Of a stretch of DNA of 11,675 nt, positions 1 through 6,552 are shown piece by piece. The DNA comes from Lachnospiraceae bacterium UBA3332 (GTDB lineage Bacteria > Bacillota > Clostridia > Lachnospirales > Lachnospiraceae), in contig DERU01000183.1 of NCBI GenBank assembly GCA_002361095.1, positions 1 to 11,675 on the forward strand, read 5' to 3'. Within the stretch, counting starts at the first letter, position 1; each line of letters starts with the position of its first letter. The position numbers and the translations under genes are program-made. The notes below the pieces were generated by a model. The model was not told where the DNA came from and did not search any database. It was given only the letters and a program-made list of their open reading frames with translations.

Positions 1-45
1 TGCTGCCGGTTTCCCGGTCCGCGTGTCTGCCGGAGAAGAACACTT

Positions 46-582
46 TTAGTAATTTTCTGCTTTGACCGCAAAATAAGCCTGCGGATGCGCACATACAGGG
101 CATACTGCGGGCGCATTCCTGCCGATCACGATATGGCCGCAATTGGAACACTGCCAAATGGCATCCCCCTCTTTTGAAAAAACCAGCCCGTTTTTCACAT
201 TGGACAGAAGCTTCAAATATCTTTTCTCATGTTCTTTTTCAATTTCACCAACCTGCTCAAACAGCTTTGCAATTGCCCCGAAACCTTCTTCGCGGGCCAC
301 CTTGGCAAAAGATGCGTACATATCCGTCCACTCGTAGTTTTCGCCCTGCGCCGCTGTTTTTAAATTTTTTGCCGTATCATCAATACCGCCGTTTAACAGT
401 CTGAACCAGATTTTGGCATGTTCTCTTTCATTGTGTGCCGTCTCCTCGAAAATTTTAGCGATCTGTACATAGCCTTCTTCCCTGGCTTTAGACGCAAAGT
501 ACGTATACTTATTGGTCGCCTGCGATTCCCCCGCGAACGCTGCCAACAGATTCTCCGCCGTTTTGCTACCTTTGAGTTCCAT
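46..582 (-). CDS. rbr: Rubrerythrin (non-haem diiron peroxidase)
   Basis: Cytoplasmic peroxide-scavenging protein of anaerobes: it reduces hydrogen peroxide with electrons passed through a rubredoxin-like centre to a diiron site. The 178-residue product has the usual two-domain layout. The N-terminal ferritin-like four-helix bundle carries a Glu in AGESQA (E19) and two ExxH motifs (E52..H55 and E115..H118) as diiron ligands. The C-terminal rubredoxin-like domain has CxxC pairs at 145/148 and 161/164. Length and the opening (MELKGSKTAENLL) fit the family. The frame is open 12 codons further upstream, but GGGAG at 588-592 lies 5 nt before the ATG at 580-582 and family N-termini begin here, so I chose this start. 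It is transcribed away from the GH42 gene. Family knowledge makes it a common PerR-regulon member, but I see no convincing PerR box at its own promoter. Confidence 0.96.
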   Translation of the reverse strand: MELKGSKTAENLLAAFAGESQATNKYTYFASKAREEGYVQIAKIFEETAHNEREHAKIWFRLLNGGIDDTAKNLKTAAQGENYEWTDMYASFAKVAREEGFGAIAKLFEQVGEIEKEHEKRYLKLLSNVKNGLVFSKEGDAIWQCSNCGHIVIGRNAPAVCPVCAHPQAYFAVKAENY

Positions 583-596
583 ATTTGCTCCCATCT

Positions 597-612
597 GCCC
601 GCTGTGGCGGGC
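597..612 (-). promoter_or_regulatory. Leader hairpin just upstream of the rubrerythrin ribosome binding site
   Basis: A perfect 6-bp GC-only inverted repeat (GCCCGC / GCGGGC) with a 4-nt loop ends 4 nt before the GGGAG ribosome binding site of rubrerythrin. In the mRNA it would form a stable hairpin in the 5' leader. It has no U-tract, so it is unlikely to be a terminator. A role in mRNA stability or translation control is inference. Confidence 0.45.
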
Positions 613-634
613 CCTCAAATCAAGGAGGTTGAAA

Positions 635-663
635 ATTTTAATTTACAATCTTCATTCCTCCAA
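635..663 (-). promoter_or_regulatory. Candidate promoter for rubrerythrin
   Basis: Read on the minus strand, TTGGAG (658-663) and TAAAAT (635-640) are separated by exactly 17 nt, a plausible sigma-A promoter with a 5/6 match at -10 and a weak 3/6 at -35. Transcription would start near 628 and give a leader of about 46 nt that contains the 597-612 hairpin. No better pair was found in the divergent region. Confidence 0.45.
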
Positions 664-683
664 TTTTCCTATTTTTGCAGCCG

Positions 684-703
684 CCTAAGCGAATCCGCTT
701 TGG
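684..703. promoter_or_regulatory. Inverted repeat in the divergent intergenic region, possible operator
   Basis: CCTAAGCG and CGCTTTGG flank a 4-nt centre and pair at 7 of 8 positions; the core AAGCG-AATC-CGCTT is perfect. It lies about 60 nt upstream of the GH42 -35 and about 20 nt upstream of the candidate rubrerythrin -35, so it could bind a regulator of either gene. No regulator gene for sugar use is present in the window to match it. Confidence 0.3.
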
Positions 704-762
704 TTATTTCCATTATGTCCTATTTTGCACAATTTATTCCATTATTTCGGCCGTCCGGCAGA

Positions 763-791
763 TTGCCCTATATTACCAAAGGTGGTACAAT
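763..791 (+). promoter_or_regulatory. Promoter of the GH42-CLC operon
   Basis: TTGCCC (763-768) and TACAAT (786-791) are separated by 17 nt, matching sigma-A spacing with 4/6 and 5/6 consensus positions. Transcription would start near 798, about 35 nt before the GH42 ATG at 833 and upstream of its AGGAG at 821-825. Confidence 0.65.
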
Positions 792-832
792 ATAGTGAAG
801 AAAATTTGTGGCCCCCTGAAAGGAGAATTCTT

Positions 833-2830
833 ATGAACGAACTCTTGTATGGCGTTGCGTACTACGACGAGTATATGCCCTATGACCGGCTGGCGGACGA
901 TGTGAAGATGATGCAGGAAGCCGGAATCAATCTGGTTCGGATTGCGGAATCCACATGGAGCACCCTGGAACCGGAGGACGGTATATTTGACTTCTCCCAT
1001 ATTGACCGTGTCCTTGACGCAATGGGAAATGCCGGCATCCATGTGATTATCGGAACCCCCACCTACGCCATCCCCCCGTGGATGGAAAAAAAGCATCCCG
1101 ACATCATGGTCGTCACCAAAAACGGACGTAGTCTCTACGGCGCCAGGCAGATTATGGACATCACCAACAAGGCCTATCTGTTTTACTGCGAACGCGTCAT
1201 CCGCAGGCTTCTTACGCATGTGAAAGATCATCCGGCAGTTATCGGATACCAAATTGACAATGAGACCAAACACTTCGGCACCGCTTCCGACAGTGTCCAG
1301 CGCAGTTTTGTGGAATACCTGAAACGCAAATTCCATGGCAGCACGGAAGAAATGAACCGGGAATTCGGCTTTCATTACTGGAGCAATGCGGTTCACGATT
1401 GGAAAGATTTCCCGGATGTACGGGGTACCATCAACGGAAGCCTTGCCGGAGAATTTGAAAAATTCCAGCGCGGCCTGGTGACCGACTTCCTTGCATGGCA
1501 GGCTGCCCTGGTGAGGGAATATAAAAGGGATGACCAATTTATCACCCACAATTTTGATTTCGGATGGAAAGGCGGTTCCTATGGCGTACAGCCAGACGTC
1601 AATCATTTCCACGCCGCCCGCTGTCTGGATATCACCGGCTGCGACATTTACCATCCGTCCCAGTCCAAACTTACCGGCGCAGAAGTCGCTTTTTGCGGCG
1701 ACCTGGCAAGATCGTTAAAACATGACAATTATTTTGTGCTGGAGACACAGGCACAGGGCTTTCCCGACTGGACGCCCTACGACGGACAGCTGCGCCTGCT
1801 GGCCTTTTCCCACCTTGCTTCCGGAGCCGACCTTGTGGAATATTGGCACTGGCACTCCCTGCACAATGCCTGTGAAACCTATTGGAAAGGACTTTTAAGC
1901 CACGACTTTGCGCCAAACCACCCCTACCGGGAAGCATGCACTGTGGGGCAGGATTTTAAACGCCTTGGGGACAAGCTGCTTCATCTGCAAAAGAAAAATG
2001 AAATCGCCATCCTTGTAAGCAACGAATCCCTGACCGGGCTGCAGCTGTTTCCGGTAAACGGCGGCATTACCTATAACGACGTAGTGCGCTGGCTGTATGA
2101 TGCGCTTTACGAAATGAACTACGAATGCGATTTTATTTCCCCGGAGGAAGAACACCTTTCCCAATACAGGGCGATCCTGATGCCTGCTTTTTACTGTGCG
2201 CCGCAGGATACTCTGCTGCGCCTTGCGGAATATGTCCGCAAAGGCGGTGTGTTGGTGGGCACATTTAAATCCTGCTTCACCAATGAAAACGTCCGGGTCT
2301 ATCCCGATGTACAACCCCACATCCTGCGGGAATGTTTCGGCATCCACTACCATCAGTTCGCGGCTGCCGCAGAAACGGGGCTGGCCGGAGAATTCTGTCT
2401 GCCGGGGGAGGAGGCCACCGGCTTCATGGAATGTCTGGAAACCGATTCCGCTGCCCCTATCCTCTCCTACGTCCACGACAACTGGGGACAATACGCCGCA
2501 GCAACGCAAAACCGTTATGGGGACGGAACCGCCGTATATCTTGGCTGCATGTTTTCCAAGCCGCTCCTGAAAAAAATCTTACACAGCGTCCTGGAAACCG
2601 CCGCAATCCTTCCGAACGAAGGCTCTGCCGGTTTCCCTGTTATCGTGCGTAAGGGCTGCAATTCCCATGGCAAAGCCATCGTATATCTGTTGAATTATTC
2701 CGGAGACGAACAAAAGGCCTGCTGCCCTGCGGGACGCTGGCTTGAACTGCTGTCCGGACAGAAATTGGAAAGCGGCGTCCCTATCCCGCTGCCTAAATGG
2801 GGATTTGCGGTTTTGGAAGAAACCGCATAA
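833..2830 (+). CDS. GH42 family beta-galactosidase
   Basis: Retaining glycoside hydrolase of family 42, which removes terminal beta-galactosyl (in some members alpha-arabinosyl) residues from short oligosaccharides. The 665-residue protein has no signal peptide, so it should act on imported sugars in the cytoplasm. An N-terminal TIM barrel (about 1-375) contains the acid/base Glu in QIDNE (E144) and the nucleophile Glu in LETQAQG (E304), with the family motif WHWHSLH at 338-344. A trimerisation domain of glutaminase-like fold follows (about 390-590), then a small C-terminal beta domain. The Cys cluster that binds zinc in Thermus-type enzymes is not seen after the DNE motif. The frame is open 36 codons upstream, but AGGAG at 821-825 lies 7 nt before ATG 833 and the family begins near this residue. 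It is first in an operon with the CLC gene 23 nt downstream. The natural substrate cannot be told from sequence. Confidence 0.93.
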   Translation: MNELLYGVAYYDEYMPYDRLADDVKMMQEAGINLVRIAESTWSTLEPEDGIFDFSHIDRVLDAMGNAGIHVIIGTPTYAIPPWMEKKHPDIMVVTKNGRSLYGARQIMDITNKAYLFYCERVIRRLLTHVKDHPAVIGYQIDNETKHFGTASDSVQRSFVEYLKRKFHGSTEEMNREFGFHYWSNAVHDWKDFPDVRGTINGSLAGEFEKFQRGLVTDFLAWQAALVREYKRDDQFITHNFDFGWKGGSYGVQPDVNHFHAARCLDITGCDIYHPSQSKLTGAEVAFCGDLARSLKHDNYFVLETQAQGFPDWTPYDGQLRLLAFSHLASGADLVEYWHWHSLHNACETYWKGLLSHDFAPNHPYREACTVGQDFKRLGDKLLHLQKKNEIAILVSNESLTGLQLFPVNGGITYNDVVRWLYDALYEMNYECDFISPEEEHLSQYRAILMPAFYCAPQDTLLRLAEYVRKGGVLVGTFKSCFTNENVRVYPDVQPHILRECFGIHYHQFAAAAETGLAGEFCLPGEEATGFMECLETDSAAPILSYVHDNWGQYAAATQNRYGDGTAVYLGCMFSKPLLKKILHSVLETAAILPNEGSAGFPVIVRKGCNSHGKAIVYLLNYSGDEQKACCPAGRWLELLSGQKLESGVPIPLPKWGFAVLEETA

Positions 2831-2853
2831 GAAACATACTAAAGGAGAGTCCC

Positions 2854-4089
2854 ATGAAAATACCGAAATTCCCGCTTCCCCCGGTCTGTAACAGCCTGCT
2901 GCGTTTCGTCCGCTGGATGCTTTTATCCACATTGGCCGGCATACTCATCGGCTTTGTGAGCGTGCTGTTTAATTTCGGCATGAAATTTGCCACCGATTTC
3001 CGCACCTCCCATGGCTGGCTGTTACTCCTCCTGCCGTTGGCCGGAATCTGCATAGTTTTTTTATACCGCTTTTTCCGTTATGAAGACAATGCCGGTACGG
3101 ACACCGTGATTGAGTGCATCCAATACGACGCCGAAACCTACGTCCCGCTGAAAATGGCAAGTTTAATTTTTGTTTCTTCCATCATGACCGTCATCTGCGG
3201 CGGCTCGGTAGGCCGGGAAGGCGCCGCCGTTCAGATCGGCGGCAGCATCGGCAGACAGCTTGGGGAAAGGCTGCATTTTAACGCACAGGATAAAAAAATT
3301 ATGCTGATGAGCGGTATCAGCGCTGCATTTTCCGCCCTGTTCGGCACACCCATGGCGGCCGCTTTCCTGCCCATGGAAATGGCCAACGTAGGCATCCTGT
3401 ATTATCCCGCCCTCGTCCCCTGCATCTGGGCCTCCGTCATCGCCTACATGCTGGCCCAGTTTTTGCATGCCCCCATGGATCACCTGACTGTGGTGGAGGA
3501 TCTTGACCTGACCTTGTCCTTTTCCCTGCGCGTAGTCGTTCTTGCCCTATTGTGCGCCGTGGTCAGCATCCTATTCTGCGAAGCCTTGCACCGCATAGAA
3601 CATTTTCTGCAAAAAATTTTTCCGAATCCCTATCTGCGCATCGTGGCCGGGGGATGCGCCATCATTCTCATGACGGCGCTTCTTCGCACCACGGACTACT
3701 TAGGACCCGGCATGCATGTAATCGAACAGTTTTTGGAGGGACATGTCATCCCCTTTGCTTTCCTTTTAAAAATCCTGTTTACCGCCATCACCATCGGAGC
3801 CGGATACAAAGGCGGCGAAATTGTCCCGTCGTTTTTCACGGGCGCCGCTTTCGGCGCACTGTTCGGCTCCCTGACCGGCTCCAACGTGCCCTTATGCGCC
3901 GCTATCGGCATGACTTCGGTCTTTTGCGGTGTTACAAACTGCCCGGTGACGGCATTGCTCATCAGCTTCGAATTATTCGGGTTTGAACATTCCGGGTATT
4001 ATCTGATCGCCATTGCCATCAGTTACATGCTTTCCGGCCACAACAGTCTCTACCGCTCCCAAAAAATCATGCATCCCAAAGGGCTGTAA
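2854..4089 (+). CDS. CLC-type anion channel/antiporter, possibly CLC-F-like
   Basis: Integral membrane anion transporter of the CLC superfamily, 411 residues with roughly ten hydrophobic helices and no C-terminal CBS domains. The gating-Glu motif is present as GREGAAV (E122) in place of GREGP. PMEM at 173-176 places a Glu (E175) near the position of the internal proton Glu of E. coli ClcA. The classical GSGIP motif is not conserved: the matching stretch reads NAGTDTVIE (79-87). The third signature reads GYKGGEIVPSFFTG (317-330) rather than GxFxP. From memory these variants, and the end SGHNSLYRSQ, resemble the CLC-F (fluoride/proton antiporter) side of the family, so chloride transport should not be assumed. 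AAGGAG at 2842-2847 lies 6 nt before ATG 2854; the frame is open 19 codons further upstream inside the GH42 gene. It is second in an operon after GH42. I saw no fluoride riboswitch upstream. Confidence 0.9.
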   Translation: MKIPKFPLPPVCNSLLRFVRWMLLSTLAGILIGFVSVLFNFGMKFATDFRTSHGWLLLLLPLAGICIVFLYRFFRYEDNAGTDTVIECIQYDAETYVPLKMASLIFVSSIMTVICGGSVGREGAAVQIGGSIGRQLGERLHFNAQDKKIMLMSGISAAFSALFGTPMAAAFLPMEMANVGILYYPALVPCIWASVIAYMLAQFLHAPMDHLTVVEDLDLTLSFSLRVVVLALLCAVVSILFCEALHRIEHFLQKIFPNPYLRIVAGGCAIILMTALLRTTDYLGPGMHVIEQFLEGHVIPFAFLLKILFTAITIGAGYKGGEIVPSFFTGAAFGALFGSLTGSNVPLCAAIGMTSVFCGVTNCPVTALLISFELFGFEHSGYYLIAIAISYMLSGHNSLYRSQKIMHPKGL

Positions 4090-4100
4090 TTCCCATGAAA

Positions 4101-4161
4101 GCCCCGTCCGGTATCCGCGTGTACGGGCAAGCCTGCCCATACGCGCGGATACCGGGCGGGC
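4101..4161. repeat. Long imperfect palindrome between convergent genes
   Basis: Arms 4103-4129 and 4134-4160 pair over 27 positions around the loop AGCC: 24 Watson-Crick pairs, two G-T wobbles (4107/4156, 4120/4143) and one C-A mismatch (4124/4139). The arms share GGTATCCGCG. It lies between the stop codons of the converging CLC and PerR-like genes and would fold strongly in either transcript. The plus-strand side lacks a T-run and the minus-strand side has only TTTCAT, so it is not a textbook intrinsic terminator, although it may end both transcripts. Its size and near-perfect pairing also suit an extragenic palindromic (REP- or MITE-like) repeat. Confidence 0.75.
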
Positions 4162-4180
4162 AATTCCTGCCCCCATACCT

Positions 4181-4576
4181 TCACTTTACTTTTAAGCCGC
4201 CTCTGCATTCCTCCCCGCCCTGCTTCCTGCATGTAGGGCAAAGATAAAACACCCTCAGATCATAACCCAGAATCTCCTCCTCCAGCTGCCCCTTCAGGCT
4301 GTCGCACAAATCGGTAAAACGGATATCCGTAAGTTTTCCGCATTTTCTGCAGACCAAATGATCATGTTTCACGATTCTGTCATAGCGATCCGGAGATGCT
4401 TCCAACGACACTTTGCGGATCCGCCCCTCCCTGCAAAGCAGATTTAAATTATTATACACGGTTGCCAAAACCACCTTCGGTTCTGTCTTTCTAAGCGTTT
4501 GGAATATCTGTTCCGCCGTCATATGCTCATCTGATCTGTTGATTATACCCAATATCATCTTCGCATAATTCGTCAC
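4181..4576 (-). CDS. perR: Fur-family transcriptional regulator, PerR-like
   Basis: Metal-dependent repressor of the Fur superfamily, 131 residues. The N-terminal winged helix (about 1-60) contains the DNA-recognition stretch VVLATVYNNL (35-44). The C-terminal dimerisation and metal domain has HDH (71-73), CRKC (C76, C79) and CPTC (C113, C116), giving the usual structural Zn(Cys)4 site. H18, D66, H71, H73 and D84 are reasonable counterparts of the PerR regulatory-metal ligands, but the D66-H71 spacing is one residue shorter than I recall for B. subtilis PerR. PerR, rather than Fur or Zur, is also supported by the operator in front of the gene, which fits the PerR box better than the Fur box. 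The start is a GTG (4574-4576) with GGAGGGAG about 5 nt upstream. It converges on the CLC gene. Confidence 0.88.
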   Translation of the reverse strand: MTNYAKMILGIINRSDEHMTAEQIFQTLRKTEPKVVLATVYNNLNLLCREGRIRKVSLEASPDRYDRIVKHDHLVCRKCGKLTDIRFTDLCDSLKGQLEEEILGYDLRVFYLCPTCRKQGGEECRGGLKVK

Positions 4577-4594
4577 GCTTTCTCCCTCCCCTTT

Positions 4595-4611
4595 ATTAGA
4601 ATGATTCTAAT
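4595..4611. promoter_or_regulatory. PerR-like operator (17-bp perfect palindrome)
   Basis: ATTAGAAT-G-ATTCTAAT is a perfect 8-1-8 inverted repeat. Its 15-bp core matches the PerR box TTATAATNATTATAA at all but one position per half-site (12 of 14 defined bases), and the Fur box less well. It starts inside the -10 of the perR-like promoter and covers the expected transcription start, a typical autorepression arrangement. Confidence 0.75.
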
Positions 4612-4639
4612 TATAACGAGCCTGAAACAACCGTGTCAA
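4610..4639 (-). promoter_or_regulatory. Strong promoter of the PerR-like gene
   Basis: On the minus strand the -35 is a perfect TTGACA (4634-4639) and the -10 a perfect TATAAT (4610-4615), with an 18-nt spacer. Transcription would begin near 4603, inside the PerR-like palindrome, and give a leader of under 30 nt. Confidence 0.85.
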
Positions 4640-4683
4640 GTCCCAAATGCCCGCCACCATAAAAATCCGGAGGTTTGCAGCCG

Positions 4684-6552
4684 CTATTGGTAATACTTCG
4701 CCTGCGCCTGCCAAAGTCGGTAATACAGTTCTTCCTTATTGGCGACAAGCGTCTCATGGTTGCCGCGCTGTACGATTTTCCCGTTTTCAAAAACCAAAAT
4801 CTCATCGCAGAAACGACAGCTGGATAAACGGTGGCTGATATAAACCGCCGTCTTATTCCCCACCAGACAGTCAAAATTTGCGTAAACCTCCGCCTCCGAC
4901 AAAGGATCCAGCGCTGCCGTGGGTTCGTCCAGAATCACGAACGGCGCATTTTTGTAAAGCGCCCGCGCCAGGGCAATTTTTTGTGCCTCGCCGCCGGAAA
5001 CTTCCGCCCCCTCCCCGGAAAAGTCTTTTGTAACCGGAGTGTAAATGCCCTTTTTCATCCCCGCAACGCACCCTGCCAGTCCGACCCGTTCCACACAGTC
5101 CATGACCCGCTTCTCGTCAAACGCTGCCCCCGCCGCAATATTCTGTGCCAGTTCAAACCCGAACAGTTTAAAGTCCTGAAATACCACGGAAAAAAGACCC
5201 AGATACTCTTTATAGTCATATTTGCGGATATCGATTCCGTTTAAAAGAATTTCCCCTTCCACCGGATCGTAAAGTCTGCATAAAAGCTTGATAAACGTAG
5301 TTTTTCCGGAACCGTTTCTTCCCACCACAGCCATCTTATTGCTGATCACAAATTTGCAGGACAAATGCTCCAAAACGTTGACGGATGTGTCCGGATACCG
5401 GAAGGTTACGTCCCGGAACTCCACCTCATAGCGGTTATCCCGCCGTTTCTCCACAGGAAGGCATCCCCGGTATTTTACGGATTCGATTTCCAGAAAAGCA
5501 AACAGGGGCTCCATGGACTGCAGCCTTTTCCTGGCAAAACCGATACCGGACATCAAACCGTTTACCGCGTATGACAGTTCCTGCACACTCTGGGCGCACT
5601 GCACCACTCCTGCGACGGACATCACTCCCAGCATGGCTTTGATTCCCAAAAGCAGATAGATAATTCCTGTCAGCAACCCCTCCAGAGCGGCGCGTGCTCC
5701 GTTATATTTTCCCACCTTTTTCATAATCCGCGCATTGATGCCGTTGTGGATTGCCCGGACCTTATCCATTTCCTGCTCAATCAGCCTGTTTTGGCAAAAC
5801 AGCCGGATATCCTTACCCGTCTTATAATCGGGAATATAGGTCTGCGTATAATAATCCAACACTCTCCCCGCTCCGATTTCCTGTTCGCTTTCCGAAAACT
5901 GCACCGCCACATTTTTTTCGGAAATGCGAAGCATCTGCCAGGAAGTAAATAAGGCATAGCCGATTATGCACACGGAACTGGCCGGCGATGCCAAAAAGCG
6001 GGAAAACCTACCCAATCCTTCCGGCGGCAAAACCAGAAACATTTCCCCGATCATAAGCAGGGCTGCCGGGATCTTGACCATAGCGCACAGAATCTCCTCA
6101 AAATGGCCGAATACAGTCTTTAAATCCCCTCCGAAGGTTTCCTGGTATTCCCGGATCCGTTTGCGCTGCTCCTGTATCTGGGATTTTTCTATATTTTCGT
6201 AATCCATGGTAAGTATTTTTTCACCCAGCAGCATCTCCTGCATATAATATAGCGGCGCTTCCCAAGTCCTCTTCATACCGCCTATTTTATCCTGCAGCGC
6301 CCCGAAGAAAAATTTTGCCCCTGCCAATGCTGTCACATAAAAAACCATTTTTTCCATGTTCCGTCCAACCGCCAGTTCGTCCACGATACAAGCGGCCAGG
6401 TAAATTTCCAGGTAAGGATACAAAGCGCTGATACACGCATTCCAAACGGAGCAGATTACAAACCTTTTGTCCGTCTGCCAAACCAGTCCCACCGCCTTGC
6501 GCAAAAGCCGCACATCTTCCGCAAGCGTATGTTTTTTATTTTCATCCCTCAT
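4684..6552 (-). CDS. ABC transporter, fused permease and ATPase (second half-transporter)
   Basis: Type IV ABC exporter half-transporter of 622 residues with an N-terminal membrane domain (about 30-345) and a C-terminal nucleotide-binding domain (about 375-610). All ATPase motifs look intact: Walker A GRNGSGKT (411-418), Q-loop Q459, signature VSGGE (518-522), Walker B FVILDE ending in the catalytic E543, and H-loop H574. The loop motif GKDIRLF (246-252) is shared with the partner gene. The start lies inside the end of the upstream ABC gene, an 11-nt overlap that implies translational coupling; GGGAG is present but 10 nt away. Two different half-transporters encoded together suggest a heterodimer exporting a peptide, lipid or drug. 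The substrate is unknown. No clear terminator follows before the PerR-like promoter. Confidence 0.92.
   Translation of the reverse strand: MRDENKKHTLAEDVRLLRKAVGLVWQTDKRFVICSVWNACISALYPYLEIYLAACIVDELAVGRNMEKMVFYVTALAGAKFFFGALQDKIGGMKRTWEAPLYYMQEMLLGEKILTMDYENIEKSQIQEQRKRIREYQETFGGDLKTVFGHFEEILCAMVKIPAALLMIGEMFLVLPPEGLGRFSRFLASPASSVCIIGYALFTSWQMLRISEKNVAVQFSESEQEIGAGRVLDYYTQTYIPDYKTGKDIRLFCQNRLIEQEMDKVRAIHNGINARIMKKVGKYNGARAALEGLLTGIIYLLLGIKAMLGVMSVAGVVQCAQSVQELSYAVNGLMSGIGFARKRLQSMEPLFAFLEIESVKYRGCLPVEKRRDNRYEVEFRDVTFRYPDTSVNVLEHLSCKFVISNKMAVVGRNGSGKTTFIKLLCRLYDPVEGEILLNGIDIRKYDYKEYLGLFSVVFQDFKLFGFELAQNIAAGAAFDEKRVMDCVERVGLAGCVAGMKKGIYTPVTKDFSGEGAEVSGGEAQKIALARALYKNAPFVILDEPTAALDPLSEAEVYANFDCLVGNKTAVYISHRLSSCRFCDEILVFENGKIVQRGNHETLVANKEELYYRLWQAQAKYYQ

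Noticed and set aside
1..17. Hairpin CCGG-TTTC-CCGG downstream of rubrerythrin as a terminator
   Set aside because: The stem is only 4 bp and the sequence after it lies beyond the window edge, so termination cannot be judged.
418..795. Plus-strand open frame opposite rubrerythrin, with an AGGAGG-like motif near 622
   Set aside because: It runs antisense to rubrerythrin and through the promoter region; the AGGAGG has no ATG at proper spacing and the product resembles nothing known.
773..1654. Long open frame (293 codons) antisense to the GH42 gene, and others at 1895-2509 and 3163-3483
   Set aside because: They lie fully opposite strong conserved genes, have no ribosome binding site that stands out and no recognisable domain; they are shadows of codon bias.
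583..2853. Fluoride riboswitch (crcB motif) upstream of the CLC gene or its operon
   Set aside because: I found no match to the conserved riboswitch sequence pattern in the leader before GH42 or the 23-nt gap before CLC.
4640..4683. Terminator after the second ABC gene
   Set aside because: Only a weak CCTCC/GGTGG pairing with a central mismatch is present, and it is not followed by a U-tract.
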